Part shown: piece by piece, positions 15,915 through 23,211 of the stretch
Position numbering within the stretch: the first letter of the stretch is position 1
Layout of the letters: every line of letters starts with the position of its first letter
Source: an uncultured Clostridia bacterium
Lineage (GTDB): Bacteria > Bacillota > Clostridia > Christensenellales > Aristaeellaceae
DNA length: 26,691 nucleotides
Assembly: GCA_934675735.1 (NCBI GenBank)
Contig: CAKURR010000027.1
Location: forward strand, 1-26,691
Direction: 5' to 3'
Program-made: the position numbers and the translations under genes
The notes under the pieces: model-generated
Databases searched by the model: none
What the model was told of the DNA's origin: nothing
The model's input: only the letters and a program-made list of their open reading frames with translations

Positions 15915-16862
15915 ATGAAAAAAATGCTTGCCGCCGCGCTCTGCACGGCAACCGTGATGGGCGCGGCGAACGCTCTGGCCGCAGACATCAACTTCGTCAC
16001 CGCGGGCACGTCCTCCACGTTCTACCCTATCAGCGCGACCGTCTGTCAGCTGTGGAACGATAACATCGAAGGCATGCGCGCGACCGCCACGCCCTCCGGC
16101 GGCGGTATCGATAACCTCAATCAGGCGATGGACGGCGAGGCCCAAATCGGCATCGCCAACGCAAACCTCGTCTATCAGGCCCAGCAGGGCACGGACAGCT
16201 TCGAGGGCTATGCCAACGAGAATCTGCGCATCTTCGCGGGCCTCTACTATAACCCGAATCAGGTTGTCGTGACCAAGGACAGCGGCATCGACTCGTTGGA
16301 GGATTTGGTCGGCAAGCACATTTCCGTCGGCGCGGCGGGCTCTACGACCGTCGATGAGGCGACCGTGCATCTCTCTCTGCTGGGCAAGACGCTCGACGAC
16401 CTCAAGGCCGAATACATGGGCACGAGCGAATCCGCCGACGCCATCAGCAATAAGCAGCTCGACGGCGTTTGGGTCATGGCCGGCACGCCGAACGCTGCCG
16501 TCACCCAGATTATGACCACCACCGACGCGAAGATTCTGCCGATTCCGGCGGAGACCGTCGAGGCGCTCAAGGTCAACTATCCGTGGTACGCGAGCTACAC
16601 CATTCCCGCCGGCACCTACGCGGGCCAGGATGAGGATGTGCCCACCTCCGCGGTGAAGCTCACCCTGTTCATCACCGCCGATGTGGACGAAGAGACCGTC
16701 TACCGGATGACCAAGACCTTCTGGGAGAACTGGGATTACCTCACCGAGACCCACGCCGCGCTGAAGAAGGCCAGCCTTGAAGCGGCCTGCACCGATTTGG
16801 CGGGCGTGCCGATTCACGAGGGCGCTGCGCGTTACTACCGTGAGGTCGGCGTGTTGGAGTAA
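15915..16862 (+). CDS. TAXI-family TRAP transporter solute-binding protein
   Basis: Extracellular binding protein of 315 aa that delivers substrate to the fused permease. A signal peptide of about 22 residues ends at ANALA/ADINF. Family signatures follow: FVTAGTSSTFYPISATVCQLW (typical TAXI start), ATPSGGGIDNLNQAMDGEAQIGIANA, and LVGKHISVGAAGSTTVDEAT. The ATG at 15915 is chosen because AAGGAG lies nine bases upstream; an in-frame ATG at 15897 is less likely. The signal peptide lacks a lipobox, unusual for a binding protein of a monoderm. TAXI proteins are linked to glutamate or related acids, but the ligand cannot be read here. Confidence 0.93.
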   Translation: MKKMLAAALCTATVMGAANALAADINFVTAGTSSTFYPISATVCQLWNDNIEGMRATATPSGGGIDNLNQAMDGEAQIGIANANLVYQAQQGTDSFEGYANENLRIFAGLYYNPNQVVVTKDSGIDSLEDLVGKHISVGAAGSTTVDEATVHLSLLGKTLDDLKAEYMGTSESADAISNKQLDGVWVMAGTPNAAVTQIMTTTDAKILPIPAETVEALKVNYPWYASYTIPAGTYAGQDEDVPTSAVKLTLFITADVDEETVYRMTKTFWENWDYLTETHAALKKASLEAACTDLAGVPIHEGAARYYREVGVLE

Positions 16863-16883
16863 TTCCACACAGGTTTGATTTTC

Positions 16884-16913
16884 CGCCTCTCCTTGAAAAA
16901 GGAGGGGCTTTCT
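16884..16913 (+). terminator. Terminator after the TRAP operon
   Basis: A stem of about ten base pairs (CCTCTCCTT with AAGGAGGGG, about 16886-16907) is followed by CTTTCTC. It ends the transporter transcript before the dehydrogenase gene. Confidence 0.7.
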
Positions 16914-16942
16914 CATGAAAACGATTCATGAGCAGATTCCGC

Positions 16943-16969
16943 GGGCGCGCCGTTTGCGCCCCTACGTTT
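16943..16969. repeat. Short hairpin repeat (GCGCCCCTAC type)
   Basis: GGGCGC (16943-16948) pairs with GCGCCC (16956-16961), and CTACGTTT follows. The block GCGCCCCTAC(A/G)TTT is shared with 511-524, and its core GCGCCCCTA recurs inverted at 23016-23024. Confidence 0.45.
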
Positions 16970-17008
16970 TAACGCATTGAAAGAATTGAAAGATAAGAGG
17001 AAAAAGTT

Positions 17009-17980
17009 ATGGCAAAGAAAATCGGCCTTGTCGGCATTTATTTCCCGGGCGCATACGACGCGCTGCACGAAAACGTGCCCGAGGGCTTTGAACTGGTGGA
17101 TGCGCTCTCGCCGGAGGCTTATGGCAACCTGGCAGACTGCGAATACCTCATTTCCCGACTGGATATCGATCCGGATATCATCAACCACACCCCGAACGTC
17201 AAATTCTGGCAGCGCTGGGGCGCGGGCTTTGACCATGTGGATTTGAAGGCGTGGGGCGAGCGCGGCATCCCGATTGCGACTTGCCCGGGTGTCAACTCCG
17301 GCATTGTGGCGGAGCTGGCCATCATGCTGATGCTGGCGGGCTATCGCAACCTGCTGCAAATCAACCGCCAGCTGCGCGCGGGCCATTGGCCGCGCACCGA
17401 ATACTTCGGCCGCTCGTTTATGATAAAGGGCAAGACGGTCGGCGTGCTGGGCCTGGGCCACATCGGCAAAAAGGTCGCGGCGCTGGCGACGGCCTTCGGC
17501 GCGAACGTCATCTATTACGACATCGTGCGCCAGACCGAGCAGGAGGAGCGGTTCGGCTATCGCTTTGTCGATTTTGACACGCTGGTCAGGGAGAGCGACA
17601 TCTTCACCATTCACTGCCCGCTCAACGAGGAGACGCGCGGCATGATTGGCGCGGCGCAGTTTGCACAGATGAAGCCGACGGCGATGCTCATCAACACCGC
17701 GCGCGGCCCGATTGTGAATGAAGCGGCGCTGATTGACGCGCTGACGACGGGCAAAATCGCGACGGCGGGGCTGGATACCTACGAGCATGAACCCCTGCCC
17801 AAGGATCATCCGCTGCTGACGCTGGATAACGTGGTCGCCAGCGCGCACGCGGGCGGCAACACCAAGGATAACGATATCAACATGGTGAACTATGTCTATC
17901 ATAACATCGTGGCATTTGATAGGGGCGAACCGCTCAATACGCCGAATGATATCGTGAATGGGGCATATTTGAAGAAGTAA
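17009..17980 (+). CDS. D-isomer-specific 2-hydroxyacid dehydrogenase
   Basis: NAD-dependent oxidoreductase of 323 aa that interconverts a 2-keto acid and a D-2-hydroxy acid. The Rossmann motif VGVLGLGHIGKKV lies at about residues 147-159. The catalytic Arg is in INTARGPIVNE, the Glu in LDTYEHEPLPKDHPLL and the His in VASAHAGGNT, so the active site is complete. AGAGGA precedes the ATG. It lies downstream of the TRAP-TAXI genes in the same direction but after a terminator, so a link between the imported acid and this enzyme is plausible but not shown. Substrate within the family cannot be assigned. Confidence 0.93.
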   Translation: MAKKIGLVGIYFPGAYDALHENVPEGFELVDALSPEAYGNLADCEYLISRLDIDPDIINHTPNVKFWQRWGAGFDHVDLKAWGERGIPIATCPGVNSGIVAELAIMLMLAGYRNLLQINRQLRAGHWPRTEYFGRSFMIKGKTVGVLGLGHIGKKVAALATAFGANVIYYDIVRQTEQEERFGYRFVDFDTLVRESDIFTIHCPLNEETRGMIGAAQFAQMKPTAMLINTARGPIVNEAALIDALTTGKIATAGLDTYEHEPLPKDHPLLTLDNVVASAHAGGNTKDNDINMVNYVYHNIVAFDRGEPLNTPNDIVNGAYLKK

Positions 17981-17988
17981 AGAAGGAT

Positions 17989-18032
17989 AAAACCCCCGCC
18001 CAAAAGGCTGATGCCTTTCGGGCGGGGGTTTG
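17989..18032 (+). terminator. Terminator after the dehydrogenase gene
   Basis: AAACCCCCGCCC pairs with GGGCGGGGGTTT, and an inner AAAGGC-TGAT-GCCTTT stem closes the loop. This is a very stable, extended intrinsic terminator. Confidence 0.9.
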
Positions 18033-18140
18033 TACTTGGTTTTCTTGGAAACACGGCGGATACCCTTGAATATGTGCGGTAACAAATTTATCGGAAAAAA
18101 AGAAGAAAATGAAAACAACGAATGCTTAGAATGGAATAAT

Positions 18141-18180
18141 AAAAAAAGTCTTGATTCCATTAAGAAAATCAAAACTTTTC
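18141..18180 (-). terminator. Terminator of the tRNA-Pro gene
   Basis: On the minus strand AAAGTTTTGATT pairs with AATCAAGACTTT and a run of T follows. It begins directly after the tRNA 3' end. Confidence 0.85.
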
Positions 18181-18181
18181 A

Positions 18182-18258
18182 TGGTCGGAGTGGCGAGATT
18201 CGAACTCGCGGCCTCTTGAACCCCATTCAAGCACGCTACCAAGCTGCGCTACACCCCG
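18182..18258 (-). tRNA. tRNA-Pro (anticodon GGG), CCA encoded
   Basis: The minus strand folds as a full cloverleaf. The acceptor stem is CGGGGTG with CACTCCG. The anticodon stem CTTGA/TCAAG encloses the loop ATGGGGT, giving anticodon GGG. The T loop is GTTCGAATC. Discriminator A and an encoded CCA end the gene at 18182. Promoter and terminator flank it, so it is a single-gene unit. Confidence 0.97.
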
Positions 18259-18285
18259 ATTGAAGCATATCTTCAAGCAGAAAAC

Positions 18286-18313
18286 ATTATACCACAGCGG
18301 CAGGATTTGTCAA
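18286..18313 (-). promoter_or_regulatory. Promoter of the tRNA-Pro gene
   Basis: On the minus strand TTGACA (18313-18308), a 16-base spacer and TATAAT (18291-18286) give perfect -35 and -10 boxes. Between it and the tRNA lies a small hairpin (TTGAAG...CTTCAA, 18260-18276), possibly a processing signal. Confidence 0.85.
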
Positions 18314-18329
18314 GGGGTTTATTTTGGTT

Positions 18330-19595
18330 TTACGGCTCAACGGTAATGGAAGAGCGAATCATGCCCATCCAGCAGGAGTAAGGGAATGTGCCGACCTCGG
18401 TCGGCGTGAACTCAATCACGTTATCACCCGGGGCGAGGCCCTTTTGAATGCCAAATTCGGGGATGACGAGCGCTTCGTTGCAGCCGTTCAGAACGCGGCT
18501 TTCGGCGGTAATCGTCCAGCGGACGGGAACGCCGACTTTCACGGTAATCGGGGCATAACTGCGGTAGTCAAGCACGGTATGCACGAGCTGAACGCCGTCG
18601 GCAATATAGGCCGTGCCGTCCGCGACGGGTTCGGTCTGCACAGTCTGGGGCGCGGAAACGCCGAACAGCGCCAGCGTATTTTGCAGCATGCTCATGCCCA
18701 TGACGGCGACGAGCGCGGCGGAAGCGATGCGCATGGGCTTGGCGAAGCGGCGGTTGAGCGAGCCGCTGACCAGACCGACGCCCAGCATCAGCGGCACGGT
18801 GCCGAGACTGAAGCAGAGCATGGAAAGCGCACCCATCAGCCAGCTGCCTGTGGAGAGCGCGAAGAGCTGCATGGCCTGAAGCGGGCCGCAGGGCATCAGG
18901 CCGTTGGCCAGGCCGATGACGAAGGCCGAGCGGCCGCGGAACAGACGCGTCAGGCCCTTAGGGGGATGCAGCGTGGGGAGAAAGCGGAAGCAGCCCATCA
19001 GATTGAGCGCCATAGCCAGCATGAATGCGGCGGCGAAGAGCTGGATACCGGCCTGCGTGGCGGCGGACAGGCTGAACGCGCTGCCCAGCGCGCCGACGAT
19101 ACCGCCGATGAGCGTATACGAGACGACGCGCCCTGCGTTATAGAGGATGGCGCCGCGCCGAGAATTTCCCGTGCCGGCGATGTTGATACCGCCGCACATG
19201 GCGACGCAGTGAAGCGAGGTCATCAGGCCGACGAGAAACAGCGCGCCGAGGCTCATGCCCGTTTTGGCGGTCGGGAATGCGGCGATCCACGTGCCCAGCG
19301 GCGAACGGTTCACCGCGAAGAACAGCAGAAGAAGCACCGCGAGGCCGCCAAAAAACCCGAGAACGTCGCGAAACGGTGAATGCGTCTTTTTGAGGGTGTA
19401 GCCGTGGTCGGCCAAAACATCCGCAAGGCGCTTTTCGGGGAGAAGCGCGCTGTCCCAATCCGCGGAAAGGGTGGATTCGCGATAGCTGACCCGCACGTTG
19501 GAAAGGCCGGGCAGCGCGGAGACGGCGCGCAGAATCGTCTGCTCGCAATGCGGGCAGAACATGCCCTCCACGCGCCAAATCATGGGACGGGTCAT
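18330..19595 (-). CDS. HMA - SafE/TauE-like membrane - cupredoxin fusion protein
   Basis: Protein of 421 aa in three parts. Residues 1-70 form a heavy-metal-associated domain with FCPHC (Cys14 and Cys17). The middle part, to about 300, has several membrane segments of the SafE/UreH-like type (LVGLMTSLHCVAMCGGINIA; ANGLMPCGPLQAMQLFALS). The C-terminal about 90 residues form a cupredoxin-like domain with VLNGCNEALVIPEFGI and PYSCWMGMIRSSI, whose Cys and Met are possible copper ligands. The likely job is metal, probably copper, handling across the membrane; this is inferred. Its ATG overlaps the stop of the upstream DUF2318 gene (ATGA), so the two are coupled. GGAAGGTG precedes the chosen start. 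Confidence 0.85.
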   Translation of the reverse strand: MTRPMIWRVEGMFCPHCEQTILRAVSALPGLSNVRVSYRESTLSADWDSALLPEKRLADVLADHGYTLKKTHSPFRDVLGFFGGLAVLLLLFFAVNRSPLGTWIAAFPTAKTGMSLGALFLVGLMTSLHCVAMCGGINIAGTGNSRRGAILYNAGRVVSYTLIGGIVGALGSAFSLSAATQAGIQLFAAAFMLAMALNLMGCFRFLPTLHPPKGLTRLFRGRSAFVIGLANGLMPCGPLQAMQLFALSTGSWLMGALSMLCFSLGTVPLMLGVGLVSGSLNRRFAKPMRIASAALVAVMGMSMLQNTLALFGVSAPQTVQTEPVADGTAYIADGVQLVHTVLDYRSYAPITVKVGVPVRWTITAESRVLNGCNEALVIPEFGIQKGLAPGDNVIEFTPTEVGTFPYSCWMGMIRSSITVEP

Positions 19596-20044
19596 GGGAA
19601 CACCTTCCAATTCTCAAACGCATCTTTGACCTGCGCAAGCGTGTCATGCGGGATGACGACGCTCGTTTCCGTCAGCGTATAGGCGGGCACCATCAGCGGC
19701 ATGTAGCCGTAACCGCCCTTGCCGACGGAGGAAAAATCAAACGTATTGCCGCAGTTCTGGCAGACGAGCCTGCCGCTTTGCACCTCGAAATACGCCCACG
19801 GCGAGCCCTGACACACCTGACAGGTGTTGAAGGACAGGCGGACGGTTCCGTCCGAATCACGGATGGCGATGACCTGAATGGGCTGACCGTCGATGTTTCC
19901 ATCCACAAAGGTCGGCGTTTCGCCGAGGGTATCGAGCGCAATCGTCATGTCGTTTGAGGCTTCGGCTTTGGGGGCGGAAGGGGTTTGCGCGCATCCGCCG
20001 AGCAGCAAAAGCGAAGCGAGGAAGAGCGGAAAGACTTTTTTCAT
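19592..20044 (-). CDS. DUF2318-like lipoprotein with two CxxC pairs
   Basis: Exported 150-aa protein. The signal peptide ends in a lipobox (LLGGC, Cys18). The C-terminal region has the DUF2318 pattern: VRLSFNTCQVCQGSPWAYF, then LVCQNCGNTF, so four Cys could bind a metal or an iron-sulfur cluster. AGGAG lies upstream of the ATG. It overlaps the HMA/SafE/cupredoxin gene by four bases, so both probably act together in metal uptake or detoxification at the cell surface. The precise role of DUF2318 is unknown to me. Confidence 0.82.
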   Translation of the reverse strand: MKKVFPLFLASLLLLGGCAQTPSAPKAEASNDMTIALDTLGETPTFVDGNIDGQPIQVIAIRDSDGTVRLSFNTCQVCQGSPWAYFEVQSGRLVCQNCGNTFDFSSVGKGGYGYMPLMVPAYTLTETSVVIPHDTLAQVKDAFENWKVFP

Positions 20045-20107
20045 GGAAAACTCCTACATAAATGAGATGGAACGGGGGATTTTCCGACGGGCGGGAATCC
20101 GGAAAAA

Positions 20108-20857
20108 TCAGCGAATCAAATCGCGGACGATTTCGGATGCAATCATGATGCCCATCGCGGGCGGCACAAAGGCCGTACTGCCGGGGATATCGCGGCGGGC
20201 GGTGCACTTGCGCACCATGCCGGGCGGGCAGATGCAGTGGTTGCGGCAGCTGAGCGCCGGATCGTCGTCGGGCTTGATGGGCTGCTCGTCGGAAAAGACG
20301 ACCTTGAGCTTGCGGATTTTGCGCTTTCTCAGCTCGGTGCGCATGACGCGCGCGAGCGGGCAGACGCTCGTCTTTTCGATATACGCCACGCGGAGGCGGG
20401 ATGGATCGAGCTTATTGCCCGCGCCCATCGCGCTGATGATGCGGACGCCCGCTTTCTTGGCGCGGCAGACCAGTTCGAGCTTGGCCGTCACGGTATCGAC
20501 CGCATCCACGACGTAATCATACTGCGTCAAATCCACCTCGTCGGCGGTATCGGGCATGTAAAACATCTTATAAGTACGGATGACGACGTTCGGGTTGATG
20601 TCGTGCAGGCGCTGTTCCATCGCGTCTGCCTTATATTGACCGACGGTCTTGCGCGTGGCGATGAGCTGGCGGTTGAGGTTGGTCAGGCAGACGCGGTCGT
20701 CGTCGTAGAGGTCGATGGCGCCGACGCCGCTGCGCACGAGCGCTTCTGCCGCATATCCGCCCACGCCGCCGACACCGAAAATCGCCACGCGGCAGGTTTT
20801 CAGATGCGCCACGGCGGAGGTGCCGAGCACAAGCGCTGTTCTGGAAAACTGGTCCAT
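20108..20857 (-). CDS. tcdA: TcdA-like ThiF-family protein (tRNA t6A dehydratase)
   Basis: E1-like enzyme of 249 aa expected to cyclise t6A at tRNA position 37 using ATP. The N-terminal ATP site VAIFGVGGVGGYAAEALVRS, the DDDRVCLTNLNRQ block with its catalytic-type Asp and Arg, and YDYVVDAVDTV are conserved. The C-terminal third carries a Cys cluster (SCRNHCICPPG, then KCTARRDIPGSTAF), not part of the Escherichia coli pattern as I know it. Start at 20857 has AGGGAG upstream and follows a good promoter. About 60 bases separate it from the DUF2318 gene on the same strand, so they may be co-transcribed. Confidence 0.88.
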   Translation of the reverse strand: MDQFSRTALVLGTSAVAHLKTCRVAIFGVGGVGGYAAEALVRSGVGAIDLYDDDRVCLTNLNRQLIATRKTVGQYKADAMEQRLHDINPNVVIRTYKMFYMPDTADEVDLTQYDYVVDAVDTVTAKLELVCRAKKAGVRIISAMGAGNKLDPSRLRVAYIEKTSVCPLARVMRTELRKRKIRKLKVVFSDEQPIKPDDDPALSCRNHCICPPGMVRKCTARRDIPGSTAFVPPAMGIMIASEIVRDLIR

Positions 20858-20893
20858 TGATGATGCTCCCTTATAACGGATTGGAATGAATGT

Positions 20894-20922
20894 ATGATAT
20901 ACGCACTTACCTAGTTTGTCAA
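20894..20922 (-). promoter_or_regulatory. Promoter of the tcdA-like gene
   Basis: On the minus strand TTGACA (20922-20917), a 17-base spacer and TATCAT (20899-20894) lie about 37 bases before the start codon. It follows the mnmG terminator. Confidence 0.8.
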
Positions 20923-20937
20923 TAGGTATATTTGACA

Positions 20938-20973
20938 GAAGAAAACGGCGACACACCAATGTGAAGCCGTTTG
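20938..20973 (-). terminator. Terminator of mnmG
   Basis: On the minus strand AAACGGC pairs with GCCGTTT, with an inner CACA/TGTG stem, followed by TTCTTCT. It separates mnmG from tcdA. Confidence 0.75.
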
Positions 20974-20984
20974 ACGCATTGGAT

Positions 20985-22850
20985 TTAGTTGGCGTGCGCC
21001 TGTTTGGCCAGCCACACCATCAGCACGGTGACGTCTCCCGGGGACACGCCGGAGATACGTCCGGCTTCGCCGAGGGAGCGCGGCTGATGGGCGGTGAGTT
21101 TTTGGCGCGCTTCGATGCGCAGACCGTCGAGGGTCATATAATCGAAGTCCTGCGGGAGAAGCTTATCTTCCGCCTGACGGAAGGCTTCGACCTGCCGACG
21201 CTCCTTTTCGATATAGCCCGCGTAGCGGAGGGAGATATTGACCTGTTCGCTGACGGCGAAGGGGAGCTGGACGTAATGCGGGTCGATTTCGGCCAAATCC
21301 TCATAACAAAGGCCGGGGCGGCGAAGCAGGTCGGCGGCGCAGATGCTGCCGCCTGCGGCCTGCTGACCGTGGGCGAGCAGCAGGCGGTCCAGTGCGTCGG
21401 ACTTGGGCAGCCACGTCTTTTGCAGGCGCGCGAGGGTTTCTTCGGTGAGCGCGCGCTTTTTCTGCATACGCGCAAGGCGCTCATCGCTCGCCAGACCGAC
21501 GGCGTGGCCGATTTCGGTCAGGCGGAGGTCGGCGTTATCCTGCCGCAGAAGCAGGCGGTATTCGCAGCGGCTGGTCATCATGCGGTAAGGCTCGTTGGTG
21601 CCCTTGGTCGTCAAATCGTCCACGAGCACGCCGATATACGCCTGGTCGCGGCCCAAAATGACGGAGGGCTTGTCCTGCACAAAGCGCGCGGCATTGATGC
21701 CCGCGAGAATGCCCTGTGCGGCGGCCTCCTCATAACCGCTGGTGCCGTTAATCTGGCCGGCAAAGTACATGCCGGGCACGGCACGCAGAGACAAATCCGC
21801 GCGCAGCTGGAGGGGATCGATGCACTCGTATTCGATGGCGTAGGCAAGGCGAAGCACGCGCGCATGGCGCAGGCCGGGAATGGTATGCAGCATCGCCAGC
21901 TGCACATCCTCGGGCATGGAGGTGGAAAGCCCCTGCACATACCACTCGACGGTGTTCAGTCCCTCCGGCTCGAGAAAGAGCTGGTGGCGGTCTTTATCCG
22001 CAAAGCGCATGATTTTATCTTCGATGGAAGGGCAGTAGCGCGCGCCCGTGCCGTGAATCGTGCCGGCGTACATGGGAGCGCGGTGGATGTTTTCGCGGAT
22101 GATGCGGTGGGTTTCCTCATTGGTATAGGTGAGGTAGCACTGTGCGCGGTTTTCGAGCACGCCGTCGGTCAGGAAGGAGAACGGCGTGATGGTTTCGTCG
22201 CCGGGCTGCGGCTCCATTTCGTCAAAGTCGATGGAGGCTTCCTCCACGCGGGGCGGCGTGCCGGTCTTGAAGCGGCGGAGCGAAACGCCCAGCTCGCGCA
22301 GCGCGCCCGCGAGGTGGGCGGAGGAGAGCAGCCCCTGCGGGCCGCCCATCCAGCTGCATTCGCCGATGATGATGCGGCTGTCCATATACACGCCGGAGCA
22401 GACGACGACCGCGCGGCAGGCGACGGATGCGCCCGTGGTGGTCTCGATGCCGCAGACGGCGCCGTTTTCGGTCAGGAACCGGCCGCATTCGCCCTGACGC
22501 ACGGTGAGGTGCGGCTCGGCGAAGAGCGCGCCCTTCATGCGCTGCTGATAGGCGCGCTTATCCGCCTGAGCGCGGAGGGAATGCACGGCGGGACCTTTGC
22601 CGGTGTTGAGCATGCGCGACTGGATGAACGTATCGTCGATGGCGCGGCCCATTTCGCCGCCGAGCGCGTCGATTTCGCGCACGAGATGGCCCTTGCCCGT
22701 GCCGCCAATGGCGGGGTTGCAGGGCATGAGGGCGATGGAATCAAGATTGAGCGTGAGCAGCAGGGTATCCAGCCCCATTCTGGCGCAGGCCAGCGCCGCT
22801 TCGTAGCCCGCGTGGCCCGCGCCGATGACGACGATATCAAAACGATCCAT
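20985..22850 (-). CDS. mnmG: tRNA uridine 5-carboxymethylaminomethyl modification enzyme MnmG (GidA)
   Basis: FAD enzyme of 621 aa, full length for the family, that works with MnmE on the wobble uridine of several tRNAs. The N-terminal FAD site is VVIGAGHAGYEAA (residues 7-19). Family blocks follow: MPCNPAIGGTGKGHLVREIDALGG, MLNTGKGPAVHSLRAQADK, RRFKTGTPPRV, CPSIEDKIMRF, FAGQINGTSGYEEAAAQGI and MTSRCEYRLLLRQDNAD. The C-terminal helical domain with RISGVSPGDV is present. GGAGG lies about 11 bases before the ATG. In many Firmicutes mnmG follows mnmE; here it stands alone with its own promoter. Confidence 0.98.
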   Translation of the reverse strand: MDRFDIVVIGAGHAGYEAALACARMGLDTLLLTLNLDSIALMPCNPAIGGTGKGHLVREIDALGGEMGRAIDDTFIQSRMLNTGKGPAVHSLRAQADKRAYQQRMKGALFAEPHLTVRQGECGRFLTENGAVCGIETTTGASVACRAVVVCSGVYMDSRIIIGECSWMGGPQGLLSSAHLAGALRELGVSLRRFKTGTPPRVEEASIDFDEMEPQPGDETITPFSFLTDGVLENRAQCYLTYTNEETHRIIRENIHRAPMYAGTIHGTGARYCPSIEDKIMRFADKDRHQLFLEPEGLNTVEWYVQGLSTSMPEDVQLAMLHTIPGLRHARVLRLAYAIEYECIDPLQLRADLSLRAVPGMYFAGQINGTSGYEEAAAQGILAGINAARFVQDKPSVILGRDQAYIGVLVDDLTTKGTNEPYRMMTSRCEYRLLLRQDNADLRLTEIGHAVGLASDERLARMQKKRALTEETLARLQKTWLPKSDALDRLLLAHGQQAAGGSICAADLLRRPGLCYEDLAEIDPHYVQLPFAVSEQVNISLRYAGYIEKERRQVEAFRQAEDKLLPQDFDYMTLDGLRIEARQKLTAHQPRSLGEAGRISGVSPGDVTVLMVWLAKQAHAN

Positions 22851-22890
22851 AAATCACGAAACCTCCGACAAGAATCCTGAAACTTCCGCC

Positions 22891-22899
22891 ATTATAACA
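22891..22899 (-). promoter_or_regulatory. Extended -10 promoter of mnmG
   Basis: On the minus strand TGT followed by TATAAT (22899-22891) makes an extended -10 box. The -35 match is weak, consistent with an extended -10 promoter. It is divergent from the promoter at 22939-22967. Confidence 0.65.
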
Positions 22900-22938
22900 C
22901 AATCGGGGAAAGCGGAAAACACAAAATTGCGCGGGCGC

Positions 22939-22967
22939 TTGATATTTTGCGCAAAACTGTGTACAAT
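22939..22967 (+). promoter_or_regulatory. Promoter of the aminopeptidase-desulfurase-ttcA operon
   Basis: TTGATA (22939-22944), a 17-base spacer and TACAAT (22962-22967). A leader of about 240 bases with several hairpins precedes the first gene at 23212. Confidence 0.75.
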
Positions 22968-22973
22968 CGACGA

Positions 22974-23211
22974 AGGGAGACGATGGGGCGCCGCCCCAAG
23001 TTCGGGAAGCTCGCATAGGGGCGCTGTCCTCTGTCTGCGGCAGACGCGCCCGTTTCACGAACGCCGTTTCGGCTCCTTGCGATTTCCGATTTCCGCCATG
23101 CTTTTTCCCGCACAGCGGGCGCATGGCTTCAATCCCCCGCCAAGAACCTGAGGTTCTTGGATTTTCCTCCTTTAAGGCTGATATTGAATGATTTGAATCG
23201 GGAGAAAATAG
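22974..23211 (+). other. Long structured 5' leader of the M29 aminopeptidase operon
   Basis: The leader has GGGGC-GCC-GCCCC (22985-22997), GTCTG-CGG-CAGAC (about 23032-23044) and the perfect CCAAGAACC-TGA-GGTTCTTGG (23140-23160) followed by ATTTTCCTCCTTT. The last could be an attenuator, but the T-tract is interrupted. I do not recognise a known riboswitch or T-box. A tiny ORF of 11 codons (22983-23018) has GGGAG upstream but overlaps the first hairpin. Confidence 0.5.

Noticed and set aside
18031..18041. TGTACTTGGTT, matching the start of the 5S-like copies
   Set aside because: Only 11 bases match and no other part of the 5S segment follows, so chance is the simplest explanation.
22983..23018. 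An 11-codon leader ORF (MGRRPKFGKLA) with GGGAG upstream
   Set aside because: It overlaps a perfect hairpin and has no run of regulatory codons. It is kept only as a remark on the leader.
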